From Prochlorococcus sp. AG-412-J13 (GTDB lineage: Bacteria; Cyanobacteriota; Cyanobacteriia; PCC-6307; Cyanobiaceae): 64,000 bases of DNA. Below the pieces are notes generated by a model. The model saw only the letters and a program-made list of their open reading frames with translations. It did not search any database and had not been told where the DNA came from. The stretch covers positions 124,001 to 188,000 of the forward strand of contig QCLE01000001.1 of assembly GCA_003214815.1 (NCBI GenBank), given 5' to 3'. A program made the translations under genes and the position numbers. Below, piece after piece: positions 11,213 to 21,478 of this stretch (positions are counted from its first letter, which is position 1; each line of letters starts with the position of its first letter).

Positions 11213-13387
11213 ATGACTTTTAATCATCTAGTACTAATTGGAGGAGGACACACAAATGTTCTTCTAATTAAGAAATGGTTAATGTGTACGAAATTAATGC
11301 CAGAGATTCCTATTTCAATTATATCTAGAGATTCTCATTTGGTTTATTCGGCAATGTTCCCATCGGTGCTTTCAAAATCCATTTCTCTAGAAGAGAGTTT
11401 AATTGATATAAAATCTTTAGCAAAAAATGCAAAAGTATCTTTTATAGAAGAAGAAGTAAAGGATATTGATTTCAATTTAAAGAAAATTGTTTTAAGTAAT
11501 AGACCCTCAGTTAATTATTCTAAGTTGCTTCTTAATTATGGAAGTCAAACAATAATTCCAAATGAATTTGAGTCACTAGTTAAAAATCGAAATGCTTTTA
11601 CAATTAAACCTTTTTTGAGGGCTTATGACTTAATACAAAAAGAGGACATTTTTGATTCAATTAATGAACTTCCATTTATAATAGTTGGGAGTGGCCTTGC
11701 TGCAATTGAAGTATCATATGCTTTGAGAAAAAGATGGAGATGTAGATCTTTAAAATTATTATGTGATTCAAGAAAAATTAATAATACAATTCTAAAAAGT
11801 TTACAGAATTCCAATATTGATTTAGTGGAAAACCTTAATTTTGATTATGGCAAGATTCTTTTATGTACTGGAAATAAATCTCCTTTATGGGTACAAAAAA
11901 AACAATTATTACATGCGGATTCTCATGGCAGAATAATCACAAATCAGAATTTGCAGTTGAAAAGTTTCTCTGGGATCTTTGCTGCGGGTGATTGCGCAGT
12001 TGTAGATTCAGCAAAAAGACCAGCATCGGGAGTTTTTGCAGTAAAAGTTGTAAATACATTAGTCAAAAATCTTAAAAAGGATATAGAAGGGGGATCATTA
12101 AGAAAGTGGTTTCCTCAAAGGATTGGATTACAAATAGTTAATATATTTCCAAGCCATCATCAAAAAGCTTTTGCTATTTATCGCAATTTTGTTTTTGGTC
12201 CTTCTTTTCTGTTTTGGATTTTAAAGCATAAAATTGATCTGAACTTTATTAACAAGTTCAGATCAAAAAGGCTAATTATGAAAGGTAGTAGAAAAAATAT
12301 TTCATTGAATGATTGCAGGGGATGTGCAGCTAAAATTCCTCAGTTTGTTTTGAATAAATCATTAATAAAATCTAATTTAGATTCTTTTGCCTCATCCCCT
12401 GAAGATTCAGTTGAGATCTATCAAAATGGTCAAGATATTATCTTGCAAAGTGTAGATGGATTTCCTGCTTTGGTAAGTGATCCTTGGCTTAATGCAAAAA
12501 TTACTACTTTGCATGCTTGCTCAGATTTGTGGGCATGTGGAGCAAAACTTTCATCCGCGCAGGCTTTAATTTCATTACCAAAAGTTGAAAGGGAATTTCA
12601 GAGTTACCTCTTTTCTCAATCCCTTCAAGGTATTAAATCAACAGTTGAGGATCATGGAGGTGAATTACTTGGAGGCCATACTTTCGAGGCAAGAAGTTTA
12701 GTAAATAAACCTTATTCATTAGGAATAGATATTTCTTTAACTGTACAAGGCATTTTAAAAAATGGAGCAAAACCATGGCTTAAATCTGGAATGAATGACG
12801 GAGATATTCTCATGATGTCTAGACCTCTAGGCGTTGGGATTTGCTTTGCCGGTCAAATGCAAAATATTAATATGCTAGGTAGTTCTTCTGAAGTAATTAA
12901 TAATTTAGTAAAGAGTCAGCAATATTTGATTGATGAAATTTATCTTTTTCAAGATCAATTGAAAGAATCATTAGTCAATGCTGCGACTGACATTACTGGA
13001 TATGGATTTATTGGACATCTTAAAGAGATGGTTGAATCATCTAATTTATATAGGGAAAGAAATAATCTTGAGCCACTAAAAGTTTTATTAGATTTATTTG
13101 CATTTAAAGCTTATCCTGGAGTATTTGATTTAATAAGAAAAGATGTTAAAAGTACTTTCTTTGAATCTAATAAAGAAATTTTTGACAAAATTTATAGAGG
13201 AAATCAGCAAAAAAGAATAATTAATTTTTTAAACGAAAATTCATTAGATAAAGAGATTTTTAACGAGAGAATATCATTACTATTAGATCCTCAAACATGT
13301 GGCCCCTTGTTGATTAGTTGCAATCGTAAATATGAGAATAGACTTAAAGAAAAATGGTACAAGGTTGGAGAAGTTGTAAAAATGTAA
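11213..13387 (+). CDS. selD: FAD-dependent oxidoreductase fused to selenide, water dikinase (SelD)-like domain
   Basis: N-terminal GGGHTNV and VGSGLAAIEVSYAL nucleotide-binding motifs; C-terminal GCAAKIP, DITGYGFIGHLKEM and LLDPQTCGPLLIS, typical of SelD. Confidence 0.9.
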   Translation: MTFNHLVLIGGGHTNVLLIKKWLMCTKLMPEIPISIISRDSHLVYSAMFPSVLSKSISLEESLIDIKSLAKNAKVSFIEEEVKDIDFNLKKIVLSNRPSVNYSKLLLNYGSQTIIPNEFESLVKNRNAFTIKPFLRAYDLIQKEDIFDSINELPFIIVGSGLAAIEVSYALRKRWRCRSLKLLCDSRKINNTILKSLQNSNIDLVENLNFDYGKILLCTGNKSPLWVQKKQLLHADSHGRIITNQNLQLKSFSGIFAAGDCAVVDSAKRPASGVFAVKVVNTLVKNLKKDIEGGSLRKWFPQRIGLQIVNIFPSHHQKAFAIYRNFVFGPSFLFWILKHKIDLNFINKFRSKRLIMKGSRKNISLNDCRGCAAKIPQFVLNKSLIKSNLDSFASSPEDSVEIYQNGQDIILQSVDGFPALVSDPWLNAKITTLHACSDLWACGAKLSSAQALISLPKVEREFQSYLFSQSLQGIKSTVEDHGGELLGGHTFEARSLVNKPYSLGIDISLTVQGILKNGAKPWLKSGMNDGDILMMSRPLGVGICFAGQMQNINMLGSSSEVINNLVKSQQYLIDEIYLFQDQLKESLVNAATDITGYGFIGHLKEMVESSNLYRERNNLEPLKVLLDLFAFKAYPGVFDLIRKDVKSTFFESNKEIFDKIYRGNQQKRIINFLNENSLDKEIFNERISLLLDPQTCGPLLISCNRKYENRLKEKWYKVGEVVKM

Positions 13388-14635
13388 TCAATTTCTATTT
13401 AATTTGTCAATTTCCAAATATCTTAATCTTTTGATTTCCTTTCCCATTTCCTTCCCTGGATCCCATCCTTCTTTTTTTAATTTTTCTCCATCTTTTTTTG
13501 ATTTTATGAATTTGTAAATAAATAACCACTTAAACAAGTTACGCCAGTATGGACCTCCATCACAAATTAATAATTTGACTGTCTCATCATTCAGGTTTCT
13601 ATCCTCAATAAATTCTGTCCAACTTGATGGAGAAAAATGATTGAATTTTTTTTGGTTGGTTTTTAATATCTTTTTTATATTTGAAAAATCTTCTAATATT
13701 TTTACCTCACTATTATTTACCAAAAATCTTTGACATGCTGTTTCTAAATCTTCTGAATCTTTTAACAAGTAAAGCATATAATTTCCATTCAACTTCTTAA
13801 TCCAATTTAGTCCTCTTAAAAACCTTTTATCGACTTTAATATTTTCATTTAAGATTGAGATAATTTCCCATTTATGAATTATCGAAATTACATTATTCAA
13901 ATTATCGTATTTGCATATTTGAGCTAGTTCCATCCTTATTCGTATGCCGAGTGCAGGAGGGTAAATCATTTTCTGAGAAGTTTCTGAACTTTTCCATGGC
14001 CATTGTCTAACTGTTTCTTGAGATTGTTTGAGGGAATTATTTGAAATATTGAAATCTAACCTTGAAGCATATTTTGCGCATCTAATTAATCTACTTGGAT
14101 CATCTGAAATACTTTTACTGTGAAGTAGGTTCAATTTTTTGCTTTTTATATCAGAAATTCCTCCATAAAGATCATAGATTTTCCTTGTCGAGACCTCGAA
14201 TGCTATTGAATTTATCGTGAAATCTCTTCTTTTAAGATCCTCCTCAATAGTACTATTAGTTACTGTGGGATTTAAGCCTGGAGCAGAATAAATCTCTTTT
14301 CTTGCAGAAGCAATATCAATTTTATAGTCATTAATATTTATTTCTACTGTGTTGTATAAATTAAATTCCTTGATTAAACATAAATCTACATTTACAATAT
14401 TTTTTTTTATAAATTTTGCCAGAGAAATAGAGGAGCCTTCAATAACAAGATCTATATCTAGAGGTTTAGAAAAAGATTTTTTGTGGAATTGACTAATTAA
14501 TAAATCTCTTAAATAACCGCCAACAAAAGCTACTTTAGTATTCTTATTAGATTCTATGTATTTAGTAATTAGGTTATATAAATTAAATGGAGTTTTGATT
14601 AATTCCCCTTGGATGTAATCAGAGATATCGTTCAT
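13388..14635 (-). CDS. tRNA nucleotidyltransferase/poly(A) polymerase family protein
   Basis: VAFVGGYLRDLLI, DIDLVIEG, RRDFTINSIAFE, DDPSRLIRCAKYASRL. Confidence 0.9.
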   Translation of the reverse strand: MNDISDYIQGELIKTPFNLYNLITKYIESNKNTKVAFVGGYLRDLLISQFHKKSFSKPLDIDLVIEGSSISLAKFIKKNIVNVDLCLIKEFNLYNTVEININDYKIDIASARKEIYSAPGLNPTVTNSTIEEDLKRRDFTINSIAFEVSTRKIYDLYGGISDIKSKKLNLLHSKSISDDPSRLIRCAKYASRLDFNISNNSLKQSQETVRQWPWKSSETSQKMIYPPALGIRIRMELAQICKYDNLNNVISIIHKWEIISILNENIKVDKRFLRGLNWIKKLNGNYMLYLLKDSEDLETACQRFLVNNSEVKILEDFSNIKKILKTNQKKFNHFSPSSWTEFIEDRNLNDETVKLLICDGGPYWRNLFKWLFIYKFIKSKKDGEKLKKEGWDPGKEMGKEIKRLRYLEIDKLNRN

Positions 14636-14640
14636 GAGTT

Positions 14641-17049
14641 TTAACTTACAAAACGAATTGGAGCTAATCTGGGATCTAGAATTTTACTGCCTTTATCACC
14701 AAATTTTACTGCTAAAGATATTTTTTCCCCACTCCCAAAAATATGTATGATTTCACCTTTCCCAAATTTTGAGTGAATTAGCTTATCTCCAACTATCCAG
14801 CTTTTCCCTTTACTGGGTCCTGAATAAAATTTCCTTACTGCATTTATTGGTTTGTTAACAAATTCATTTTGATTGTTTCGATCAACTCTTGTTAAACGAT
14901 CAAGATGCCAATCTCTTCTAATTGAAGCACCACCAGTTTGTGGTAATTCGCCATCCATTAAATCTTCAGGTATTTCTGAAAGAAATATTGAAGGAATTGT
15001 TGCTTCACGCATTCCACCCCATAGTCTTCTTTCTCTGGCATGACTAAAGAAAACTCTTTCTTTAGCTCTAGTAATACCTACATAGCATAATCTTCTTTCC
15101 TCTTCAAGAAGTGAGGGATTATCTATTGATCTATGGCTAGGGAAAAGACCTTGCTCTAGCCCAGTGATAAAAACATTTTGAAATTCTAAACCTTTACTAT
15201 TGTGCAGAGTCATAAGAGTTACAGAGTTGGGATTATTTTTCTTCGTATCATTATCAGTTGTTAATGCTGCTGTAGAAAGAAATCCCTCTACATCTCCACT
15301 TTCTGTTTCTTCTTCATATTGAGTAGCTGCATTAATTAGTTCTTGTAAGTTATTTCTTCTGTCTTCAGATTCTTCAGTCCCACTAGATAGCAAGTCACTT
15401 AAATAACCACTTTTTTCTAATATTAGTTGTAGTAGTTGAGCAGGTCCTGAATTTTCTAGATAACACAGTAGATCATTCATAACTTCAGTAAATTTATTAA
15501 TTCCTTTTGATGATCTGCCTATTGTTTCTTCAAGACTTTGCTTGTCATTTATAACTTCCCATAATGGAATATTTAACTTGTTAGATAATTCATTAAGTTT
15601 TTGAATAGTAGTCTTACCAATCCCTCTTCTAGGAACATTTATGATGCGTAAAAGACTTACGTTATCAGAAGAATTAACCAGAACTTTCAAGTATGCTATG
15701 GCATCTTTTATTTCTCGTCTATCATAAAAACGCAATCCTCCGAAAATTGTATAAGGAACGCGCCACCTTACAAGAGATTCCTCTAATACTCTTGACTGAG
15801 CTCTGGTTCGATATAAAATTGCAAAATTTTTCCAAATTGGTTTCTGATTATAATTGTTTAATGATTTAATTTTATTGGTAATTGCTTCTGCTTCGGAAAT
15901 TTCATCATCACAGCTGAGTAACTTTAAAAGCTCCCCTTTTTCTTTAGTAGCCCTTAAAACTTTGTCAATTCTTTCAGAGTTGTTTTCAATTAGCGAGTTT
16001 GCAGCATCAAGGATATTAGATGATGACCTATAATTTTCTTCTAATTTAATTAAAGATGATTTTGTATCTTCACTAAGTGAAGTTTTAAAATCGTCTTGAA
16101 AACCAATTAGAATTCTGAAGTCAGCTGCTCTGAAACTATAAATACTTTGATCAGCATCTCCTACTACAAAAATTGACCTATCTTCCCAACTAAAGAATTT
16201 TTTTGGTTCAGTATTTCCACCAGTAATTAACTTTATAAGTTCATATTGTGTTCTATTTGTATCTTGATATTCGTCAACCAAAACATGTTTAAATCTTTTG
16301 TGCCAGTAATCTCTGACTATTTCATTTTGCCTCAATAAGAAAACAGGCAAAAGTAGAAGATCATCAAAATCTAAAGAATTATTTTTTGAAAGCGAAATTC
16401 TATATCTCTTGTAGGCTTCTGCAACTGTTTTATCAAAATTATTATCTGCTTTTTCTAAAAGATTATTCGAAGTTAGGCATTGATTTTTAGCATTACTTAT
16501 TAATCTTTTGATCTTTTTGGGATCATATCTTTTAGGGTCAAGATTCATATCTTGACTGATAATTTCTTTAACTAATGTTTGAGAATCTGTTTCGTCGTAA
16601 ATTGAAAATTGCCTTGTCCATTTTAGTCCTTCTGGATCAGTATATTTTTCAATATCGTATCTCAGAAGTCTTGAAAATAAAGAATGGAAAGTACCGATCC
16701 AAAGGTTCTGAAGCCTATCTTGGTGAACGTTTGTTCTTAATTGATTTTGATCAATTTCTTTGAGAGTTGTCCAAGGCTGACCAAATTGATTTAAAGCTAA
16801 TTCTTGGGCTAGAAGAACCTCTAATCTTGCTTTCATTTCTTTAGCAGCTTTGTTAGTAAAAGTGACTGCCAGAATGTTATAGGGATCTATAGAGTTATTT
16901 TCAATAAGATTTGCAATTCTGTGTGTAAGAGCCTTAGTTTTTCCGCTACCTGCGCCTGCGACAACTAATAGTGGTCCATAAACATGTTTTACTGCTTGAA
17001 GTTGCTCATTATTTAAAGATTTAAAAAGAAAATTGTTGGTTTGAGGCAC
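14641..17049 (-). CDS. uvrD: UvrD/PcrA-family DNA helicase
   Basis: LNNEQLQAV, VVAGAGSGKTKAL, VDEYQDTNRTQYEL, VGDADQSIYSFRAAD, TLHNSKGLEF. Confidence 0.95.
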   Translation of the reverse strand: MPQTNNFLFKSLNNEQLQAVKHVYGPLLVVAGAGSGKTKALTHRIANLIENNSIDPYNILAVTFTNKAAKEMKARLEVLLAQELALNQFGQPWTTLKEIDQNQLRTNVHQDRLQNLWIGTFHSLFSRLLRYDIEKYTDPEGLKWTRQFSIYDETDSQTLVKEIISQDMNLDPKRYDPKKIKRLISNAKNQCLTSNNLLEKADNNFDKTVAEAYKRYRISLSKNNSLDFDDLLLLPVFLLRQNEIVRDYWHKRFKHVLVDEYQDTNRTQYELIKLITGGNTEPKKFFSWEDRSIFVVGDADQSIYSFRAADFRILIGFQDDFKTSLSEDTKSSLIKLEENYRSSSNILDAANSLIENNSERIDKVLRATKEKGELLKLLSCDDEISEAEAITNKIKSLNNYNQKPIWKNFAILYRTRAQSRVLEESLVRWRVPYTIFGGLRFYDRREIKDAIAYLKVLVNSSDNVSLLRIINVPRRGIGKTTIQKLNELSNKLNIPLWEVINDKQSLEETIGRSSKGINKFTEVMNDLLCYLENSGPAQLLQLILEKSGYLSDLLSSGTEESEDRRNNLQELINAATQYEEETESGDVEGFLSTAALTTDNDTKKNNPNSVTLMTLHNSKGLEFQNVFITGLEQGLFPSHRSIDNPSLLEEERRLCYVGITRAKERVFFSHARERRLWGGMREATIPSIFLSEIPEDLMDGELPQTGGASIRRDWHLDRLTRVDRNNQNEFVNKPINAVRKFYSGPSKGKSWIVGDKLIHSKFGKGEIIHIFGSGEKISLAVKFGDKGSKILDPRLAPIRFVS

Positions 17050-17071
17050 TTTTGGAAGGGTTTTTCAAAAA

Positions 17072-17281
17072 TCAGACTTTACTATTTTGAGGTTCAGATT
17101 CAGTTTCTAGGTCTTCTAACGCTTTTTTTAAATTTATAAGTTCATTATTGTTATTAATTATTTCTTCAAATTTATTTTGAGGCATCCTTAATTTTATACT
17201 TCGGTCAAGAATTTCTTTTTCCAATCTCTTTTTATATGAGGAAATAAGTTTCTTTGATAATTTTAAATCTTGTTGATCCAA
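17072..17281 (-). CDS. Conserved small hypothetical protein
   Basis: Complete ORF, charged/helical, tightly upstream of uvrD on the same strand. Confidence 0.6.
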   Translation of the reverse strand: MDQQDLKLSKKLISSYKKRLEKEILDRSIKLRMPQNKFEEIINNNNELINLKKALEDLETESEPQNSKV

Positions 17282-17461
17282 AACTTTATTAAAAAAGTAA
17301 TTTTATATTAGCGGAAAAATATTTTTTATTTGGATTATTTCAATTATCACTTTGGAATAAAGTTATTAATTAAGAAGCGTTGCGTTAATTTCGAAATAGT
17401 ATTGTTTTTACTAGCTTTGTACTATCCTAATATTCGAACTTTAATTTTTTTAATTTAAGTA

Positions 17462-17974
17462 ATGTCAGTTTCTAAGAATAATCAACTATTGTCTGCTGAT
17501 ATGAAATTACATGATTTAAGCAATATAAAAGAATTTATTAATAGTGCTAACTCAAGATTAGATGCTATAACCTCAATAACCAATAATTCACATGCAATTG
17601 CAGCGGATGCTGTAACAGCAATGATTTGCGAAAATCAAGATTCAGTTAATTCAAAAATATCTTTAAATACAACCAACAAGATGTCAGTTTGTTTAAGAGA
17701 TGGAGAAATAATCCTAAGGATTGTTGCTTATCTTTTAATTTCTAATGACGAATCAGTTTTAGAAAAAAGTTGTTTGAAGGATCTTAAAAATACTTATCTT
17801 GCTCTTGGGGTACCTTTAAGAAATGCAAGAAGGGTGATTGAATTAATGCGAGATGCAACTATCTCTGATTTAAATTCAACAGTTAATAATATGCAAGGAA
17901 ACAAAAACTTTCTTCCTAAATTAATATCAGAAACAGAGTTTCAATTTGAAAGGATAATTAATCTTTTAAACTAG
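17462..17974 (+). CDS. cpeB: Degenerate phycoerythrin beta subunit
   Basis: [50 protein letters not shown] match the phycobiliprotein beta fold; several bilin Cys positions absent. Confidence 0.9.
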   Translation: MSVSKNNQLLSADMKLHDLSNIKEFINSANSRLDAITSITNNSHAIAADAVTAMICENQDSVNSKISLNTTNKMSVCLRDGEIILRIVAYLLISNDESVLEKSCLKDLKNTYLALGVPLRNARRVIELMRDATISDLNSTVNNMQGNKNFLPKLISETEFQFERIINLLN

Positions 17975-18509
17975 ATAAGTTCCTTATTTCTGAAGTATGG
18001 GACGTCTGTATTAATGAGTTATTTTCCAGATTTCTAATAATAGAGAATCTGGATCTTATGTGAGTGGATAAAAAGGAAATTCTTTCTTCGGAAACTGTTG
18101 ACTTGTAAATAGTTTTAATGTGTAAATTATTTTGTTCATCAACAAAATAATTTGATGATGAAATAAAGGATTCTGTATAACCTTTATTTCGTAAAACAAT
18201 TCCTGAATGTTCATCCTTGGGTAAAAATATCAAAATAGTTTCATCTCCCTCACTCATATCATCTTCTTCCCAATCACTAATAGCTTGCCATTTTATAGTA
18301 ATGGCGATGTTCTCTAGGTTTAAACTTAATTTGTAATTTTTAAAAGTCTCAATAACTTTTTTATTTTTTGAGTTGATATGTTTTATATATATTTTACTAG
18401 TTGAGTTTTCAAATTCCTGAAAAGCTAAAGTATGAGTACTTCTAATGGATTTCCACTCTCCTATACTTTTATCGATGAATTGATTAATTGTTGTTAAATT
18501 CTTCGTCAA
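17958..18509 (-). CDS. cpeS: CpeS-type phycobilin lyase
   Basis: [25 protein letters not shown]-terminus, [43 protein letters not shown]; convergent with cpeB. Confidence 0.85.
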   Translation of the reverse strand: MTKNLTTINQFIDKSIGEWKSIRSTHTLAFQEFENSTSKIYIKHINSKNKKVIETFKNYKLSLNLENIAITIKWQAISDWEEDDMSEGDETILIFLPKDEHSGIVLRNKGYTESFISSSNYFVDEQNNLHIKTIYKSTVSEERISFLSTHIRSRFSIIRNLENNSLIQTSHTSEIRNLSSLKD

Positions 18510-18663
18510 GTTTATCTTCTGCGGAATGAGTTTCTGCTTTTTGAATCATTCTTACCATTGAATCCACCATTAATCTCTTTGCGGAAGTAACTTTTAATCC
18601 AGAAGGAGTGGTTGATATTTGTTCTCCAGGTCGATCATATGAAGTTGGTCTAAATGGACTCAT
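18484..18663 (-). CDS. Small conserved-looking protein overlapping cpeS start
   Basis: 59-aa ORF below cutoff: [59 protein letters not shown]; 26-bp overlap suggests translational coupling with cpeS. Confidence 0.7.
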   Translation of the reverse strand: MSPFRPTSYDRPGEQISTTPSGLKVTSAKRLMVDSMVRMIQKAETHSAEDKLDEEFNNN

Positions 18664-18781
18664 CTAATAACTTTAAAAATTAATCGATTTCTATTCTTGC
18701 ATGAATTCTTATTTATGTAGTTGATGTTTGCAAAAATGTCATATCTTTATTCTTAATATTATAGAATTATTAATTATTTTA

Positions 18782-19417
18782 TTATTTTGGCATTTTATTT
18801 TTTGCTAATCCTGAAAGAGTCGCTAAAGCAAACATTCCCAATAGAGAAATTCCTAGAAATAATCCTGCTCCCTGGCTAACTCCAGCTCCCACTGCTACAA
18901 GTATAGAATCACTGATTAGAAGACTTATTAATAATGCTGGAGTAAATATTTTCCAGCGAGTTCCTCCAATACCAATTGCGTAGCTTAGAAAATCAAAAAG
19001 GCCAGTCATTAGTAAACCTGTCATAAGAAAGAAATTTTCTTCTAGTTGGTTCTGATTAAAACTTTCAATCTTTTTCATTGCTTTCGGGCCTACTAAATTA
19101 CGTACAGGAACCCGACCATAATTTCTTGCAATAAAGAAAGCAGCTTGGCAAAAAACGATATCAGAAAAGATTATTGTCATGTAACCTTTTTGAAATCCTA
19201 GTAATGAACCAGCTAGCAGAGAATAAGCTGAACTTGGAAGAGCAGGTAAAATAATACTTACTCCTCTAAGTATGAATATTCCAAAAGGAGCCCAAATTCC
19301 CATACTTTCTATTTTGTTCCTTAAAGGTTCAATCCCATAATTTTGGATTAAATAAATCAATACAACAAATATTGCTATAAAAAAAACTACTGAGAGAAAT
19401 TTCTGTATTTTATTCAT
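18782..19417 (-). CDS. TVP38/TMEM64 (DedA-like) family membrane protein
   Basis: Multi-TM protein with LAGSLLGFQKGYMTII, FFIARNYGR, GGTRWKIF. Confidence 0.8.
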   Translation of the reverse strand: MNKIQKFLSVVFFIAIFVVLIYLIQNYGIEPLRNKIESMGIWAPFGIFILRGVSIILPALPSSAYSLLAGSLLGFQKGYMTIIFSDIVFCQAAFFIARNYGRVPVRNLVGPKAMKKIESFNQNQLEENFFLMTGLLMTGLFDFLSYAIGIGGTRWKIFTPALLISLLISDSILVAVGAGVSQGAGLFLGISLLGMFALATLSGLAKNKMPK

Positions 19418-19564
19418 TATTTTTCTAATTAATTTATTGGAAGTAAATTATTAATTTTAATATTTGATTCTATCTATAATAGAAATACTAATCAATAAAA
19501 ATTTTTACAAATTTTTAATCTTATATTCCGCCTAATAAAAGATTTTTTTATTCCATAAGAAGTT

Positions 19565-19984
19565 ATGATTAATTCTAAGAAAAAAGTTAATTCAATATTT
19601 TTTAAAAATCTCATTTATTTACTCCTTTCGATAATCGTTTCCTTTTGTATTTCAATAAAAAAATCAGATGCTTTGCCTCATGAATGGGTTGGAGTCCCTA
19701 AAAGTGAGTATGGAGAACAGCTATGGGATAGGCAAAGTATAAAAAGGAATGAAGACGGTTCTGTGAGAGTATTGAGCAAATTTATTCCCAAAATAAAAAG
19801 TGAAATTACAAAGGATATTCTTTATACAATGGATATAAATTGTTTTGAAAAAACATTCAGAGACGTTGATGTTTCTATATATGAAGTAAATACTAATTTC
19901 AATGATTTCGCTGATTGGCAAGATCCGAATGGAGATGAACTAATTTTGGGTGTGATTGGTCAAGTCTGCAGGGTGGAAAACTAA
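19565..19984 (+). CDS. Secreted conserved hypothetical protein
   Basis: N-terminal signal-like TM; mature region HEWVGVPKSEYGEQLWDRQSIKRNEDGSVRVLSKFIP. Confidence 0.7.
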   Translation: MINSKKKVNSIFFKNLIYLLLSIIVSFCISIKKSDALPHEWVGVPKSEYGEQLWDRQSIKRNEDGSVRVLSKFIPKIKSEITKDILYTMDINCFEKTFRDVDVSIYEVNTNFNDFADWQDPNGDELILGVIGQVCRVEN

Positions 19985-20040
19985 AAATTTCAAATTCTAG
20001 AAATAAAACGAAATTAAGTTTCTACATTTCTAGAAAATAT

Positions 20041-20066
20041 AAAACCCCTTCATAGAAGAGGTTTTA
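20041..20066 (+). terminator. Putative intrinsic terminator
   Basis: AAAACCCCTT-CATAG-AAGAGGTTTT hairpin downstream of the 19565-19984 ORF. Confidence 0.5.
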
Positions 20067-20070
20067 AAGG

Positions 20071-20143
20071 TGCCAGGACCCAGATTTGAACTGGGGACAC
20101 GGCGATTTTCAGTCGCCTGCTCTACCAACTGAGCTATCCCGGC
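20071..20143 (-). tRNA. tRNA-Phe(GAA)
   Basis: GCCGGGATAGCTCAGTTGGTAGAGCAGGCGACTGAAAATCGCCGTGTCCCCAGTTCAAATCTGGGTCCTGGCA; cloverleaf with anticodon GAA. Confidence 0.96.
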
Positions 20144-20236
20144 TCTAACCTATATACTTTAAATTAAGATGTGTAGTTTGTGAAACCCTTTTAATTAAAA
20201 ATTTTATATCTTCATCAAATATCCAAAAAAAAACTT

Positions 20237-21466
20237 TTATTTTGAGTTAATCGCTAACAAGGCAGTACCAAATGAAGTAGTTTTTTTACATGAAACTATT
20301 GGTATATTGATAATTTTTTCTCTTATTTTTCTCCACTGAGGGTTTTTGGATCCTCCACCAATAGTAATAATTTTTTTTGGAAATGAACCTGTTAGTTCAC
20401 CTAGCTTTTCCCATCCTTTCAATTCGATCCTAGCTAGCCCCTCGAATAATGCATGTAAATAAAGTGAGTCGCTTACTGGCCTTGGACCAAGTATCGGCTC
20501 TAAATTAGAATTATTAACAGGAAATCTCTCTCCTTTACTATTAAGAGGCAAAAGATTTAAAGAAGTGTTTTTCGATGGATTTATTTGTCGACTGAGCTCC
20601 TTTATTTCTAAATCAGAGAAGAACTGAGACAAGATGCCACATCCTGCGTTTGATGCTCCTCCACATATCCAATCGCCATTTACTCTATGGTTGGTAATTC
20701 CTTGTCTTTTTAAAGGGTTATCAATAATTTTTTTAACTACAATAGTTGTTCCTAAAACTGTGAGACCATCTTCTTTATCTAAACCTGCAGCTATTACACT
20801 TGCATTAGAGTCAGTGGTGCCTGAGATTAATATTAATTTCTTATTCAAGTTAAATCTCTCTGCTAAATTAAAATTCACTTGTCCAATAATTTTTCCACTT
20901 TTTATTATTTGAGGTAGGCATTTTTGCCATGAAGTATTGAGATAGCTTTTTGGCCATGATTCTTTTTTTAGATCCCAACCAAGTTTGAGATTATTACCTT
21001 CTTCTCCATGAGTCCAATCTTTTAAAAACCAACCAGTGATCCAATCAGATTGATGTCGTAAAAGTATATTTGTCCCATATTTATCTATTAGTTTTAATGC
21101 TTTAGCAAGACTGCTGTATGGAGTTCGTAGATGATCTTCTCCAGAAGTTAGTGATTCGAGAAGGATCTTATGTTCATTACATGCCTGGTCATAAGGTATT
21201 GCTTCTCCTATCGCCTCTCCCTGCAAATTTGATGCTGTTAAAGTTCCTGAGGTGCCGGAGATAGCCAATTTATTAAGGTTCATTTTTACCTCAATAGGTA
21301 AATTAACTAAGAGATTTTCACAAGAATTGATCCAAGAATTTGGATTTTTAAAACTGTATGAATAAGTTACTGAATTTGAATATACTAATTTTTTATGAAG
21401 ATTAATTATTGATATTCTTGCACCACTGGTTCCAAAATCTAACCCTCCATAAAAATTATCAGCCAT
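20237..21466 (-). CDS. FGGY-family sugar kinase (xylulokinase/ribulokinase-like)
   Basis: GLDFGTSGARISII, ISGTSGT, ISGTTDSNASVIAAGL, ITIGGGSKNPQWRKI. Confidence 0.88.
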   Translation of the reverse strand: MADNFYGGLDFGTSGARISIINLHKKLVYSNSVTYSYSFKNPNSWINSCENLLVNLPIEVKMNLNKLAISGTSGTLTASNLQGEAIGEAIPYDQACNEHKILLESLTSGEDHLRTPYSSLAKALKLIDKYGTNILLRHQSDWITGWFLKDWTHGEEGNNLKLGWDLKKESWPKSYLNTSWQKCLPQIIKSGKIIGQVNFNLAERFNLNKKLILISGTTDSNASVIAAGLDKEDGLTVLGTTIVVKKIIDNPLKRQGITNHRVNGDWICGGASNAGCGILSQFFSDLEIKELSRQINPSKNTSLNLLPLNSKGERFPVNNSNLEPILGPRPVSDSLYLHALFEGLARIELKGWEKLGELTGSFPKKIITIGGGSKNPQWRKIREKIINIPIVSCKKTTSFGTALLAINSK

Positions 21467-21478
21467 AGAAAAAATATT

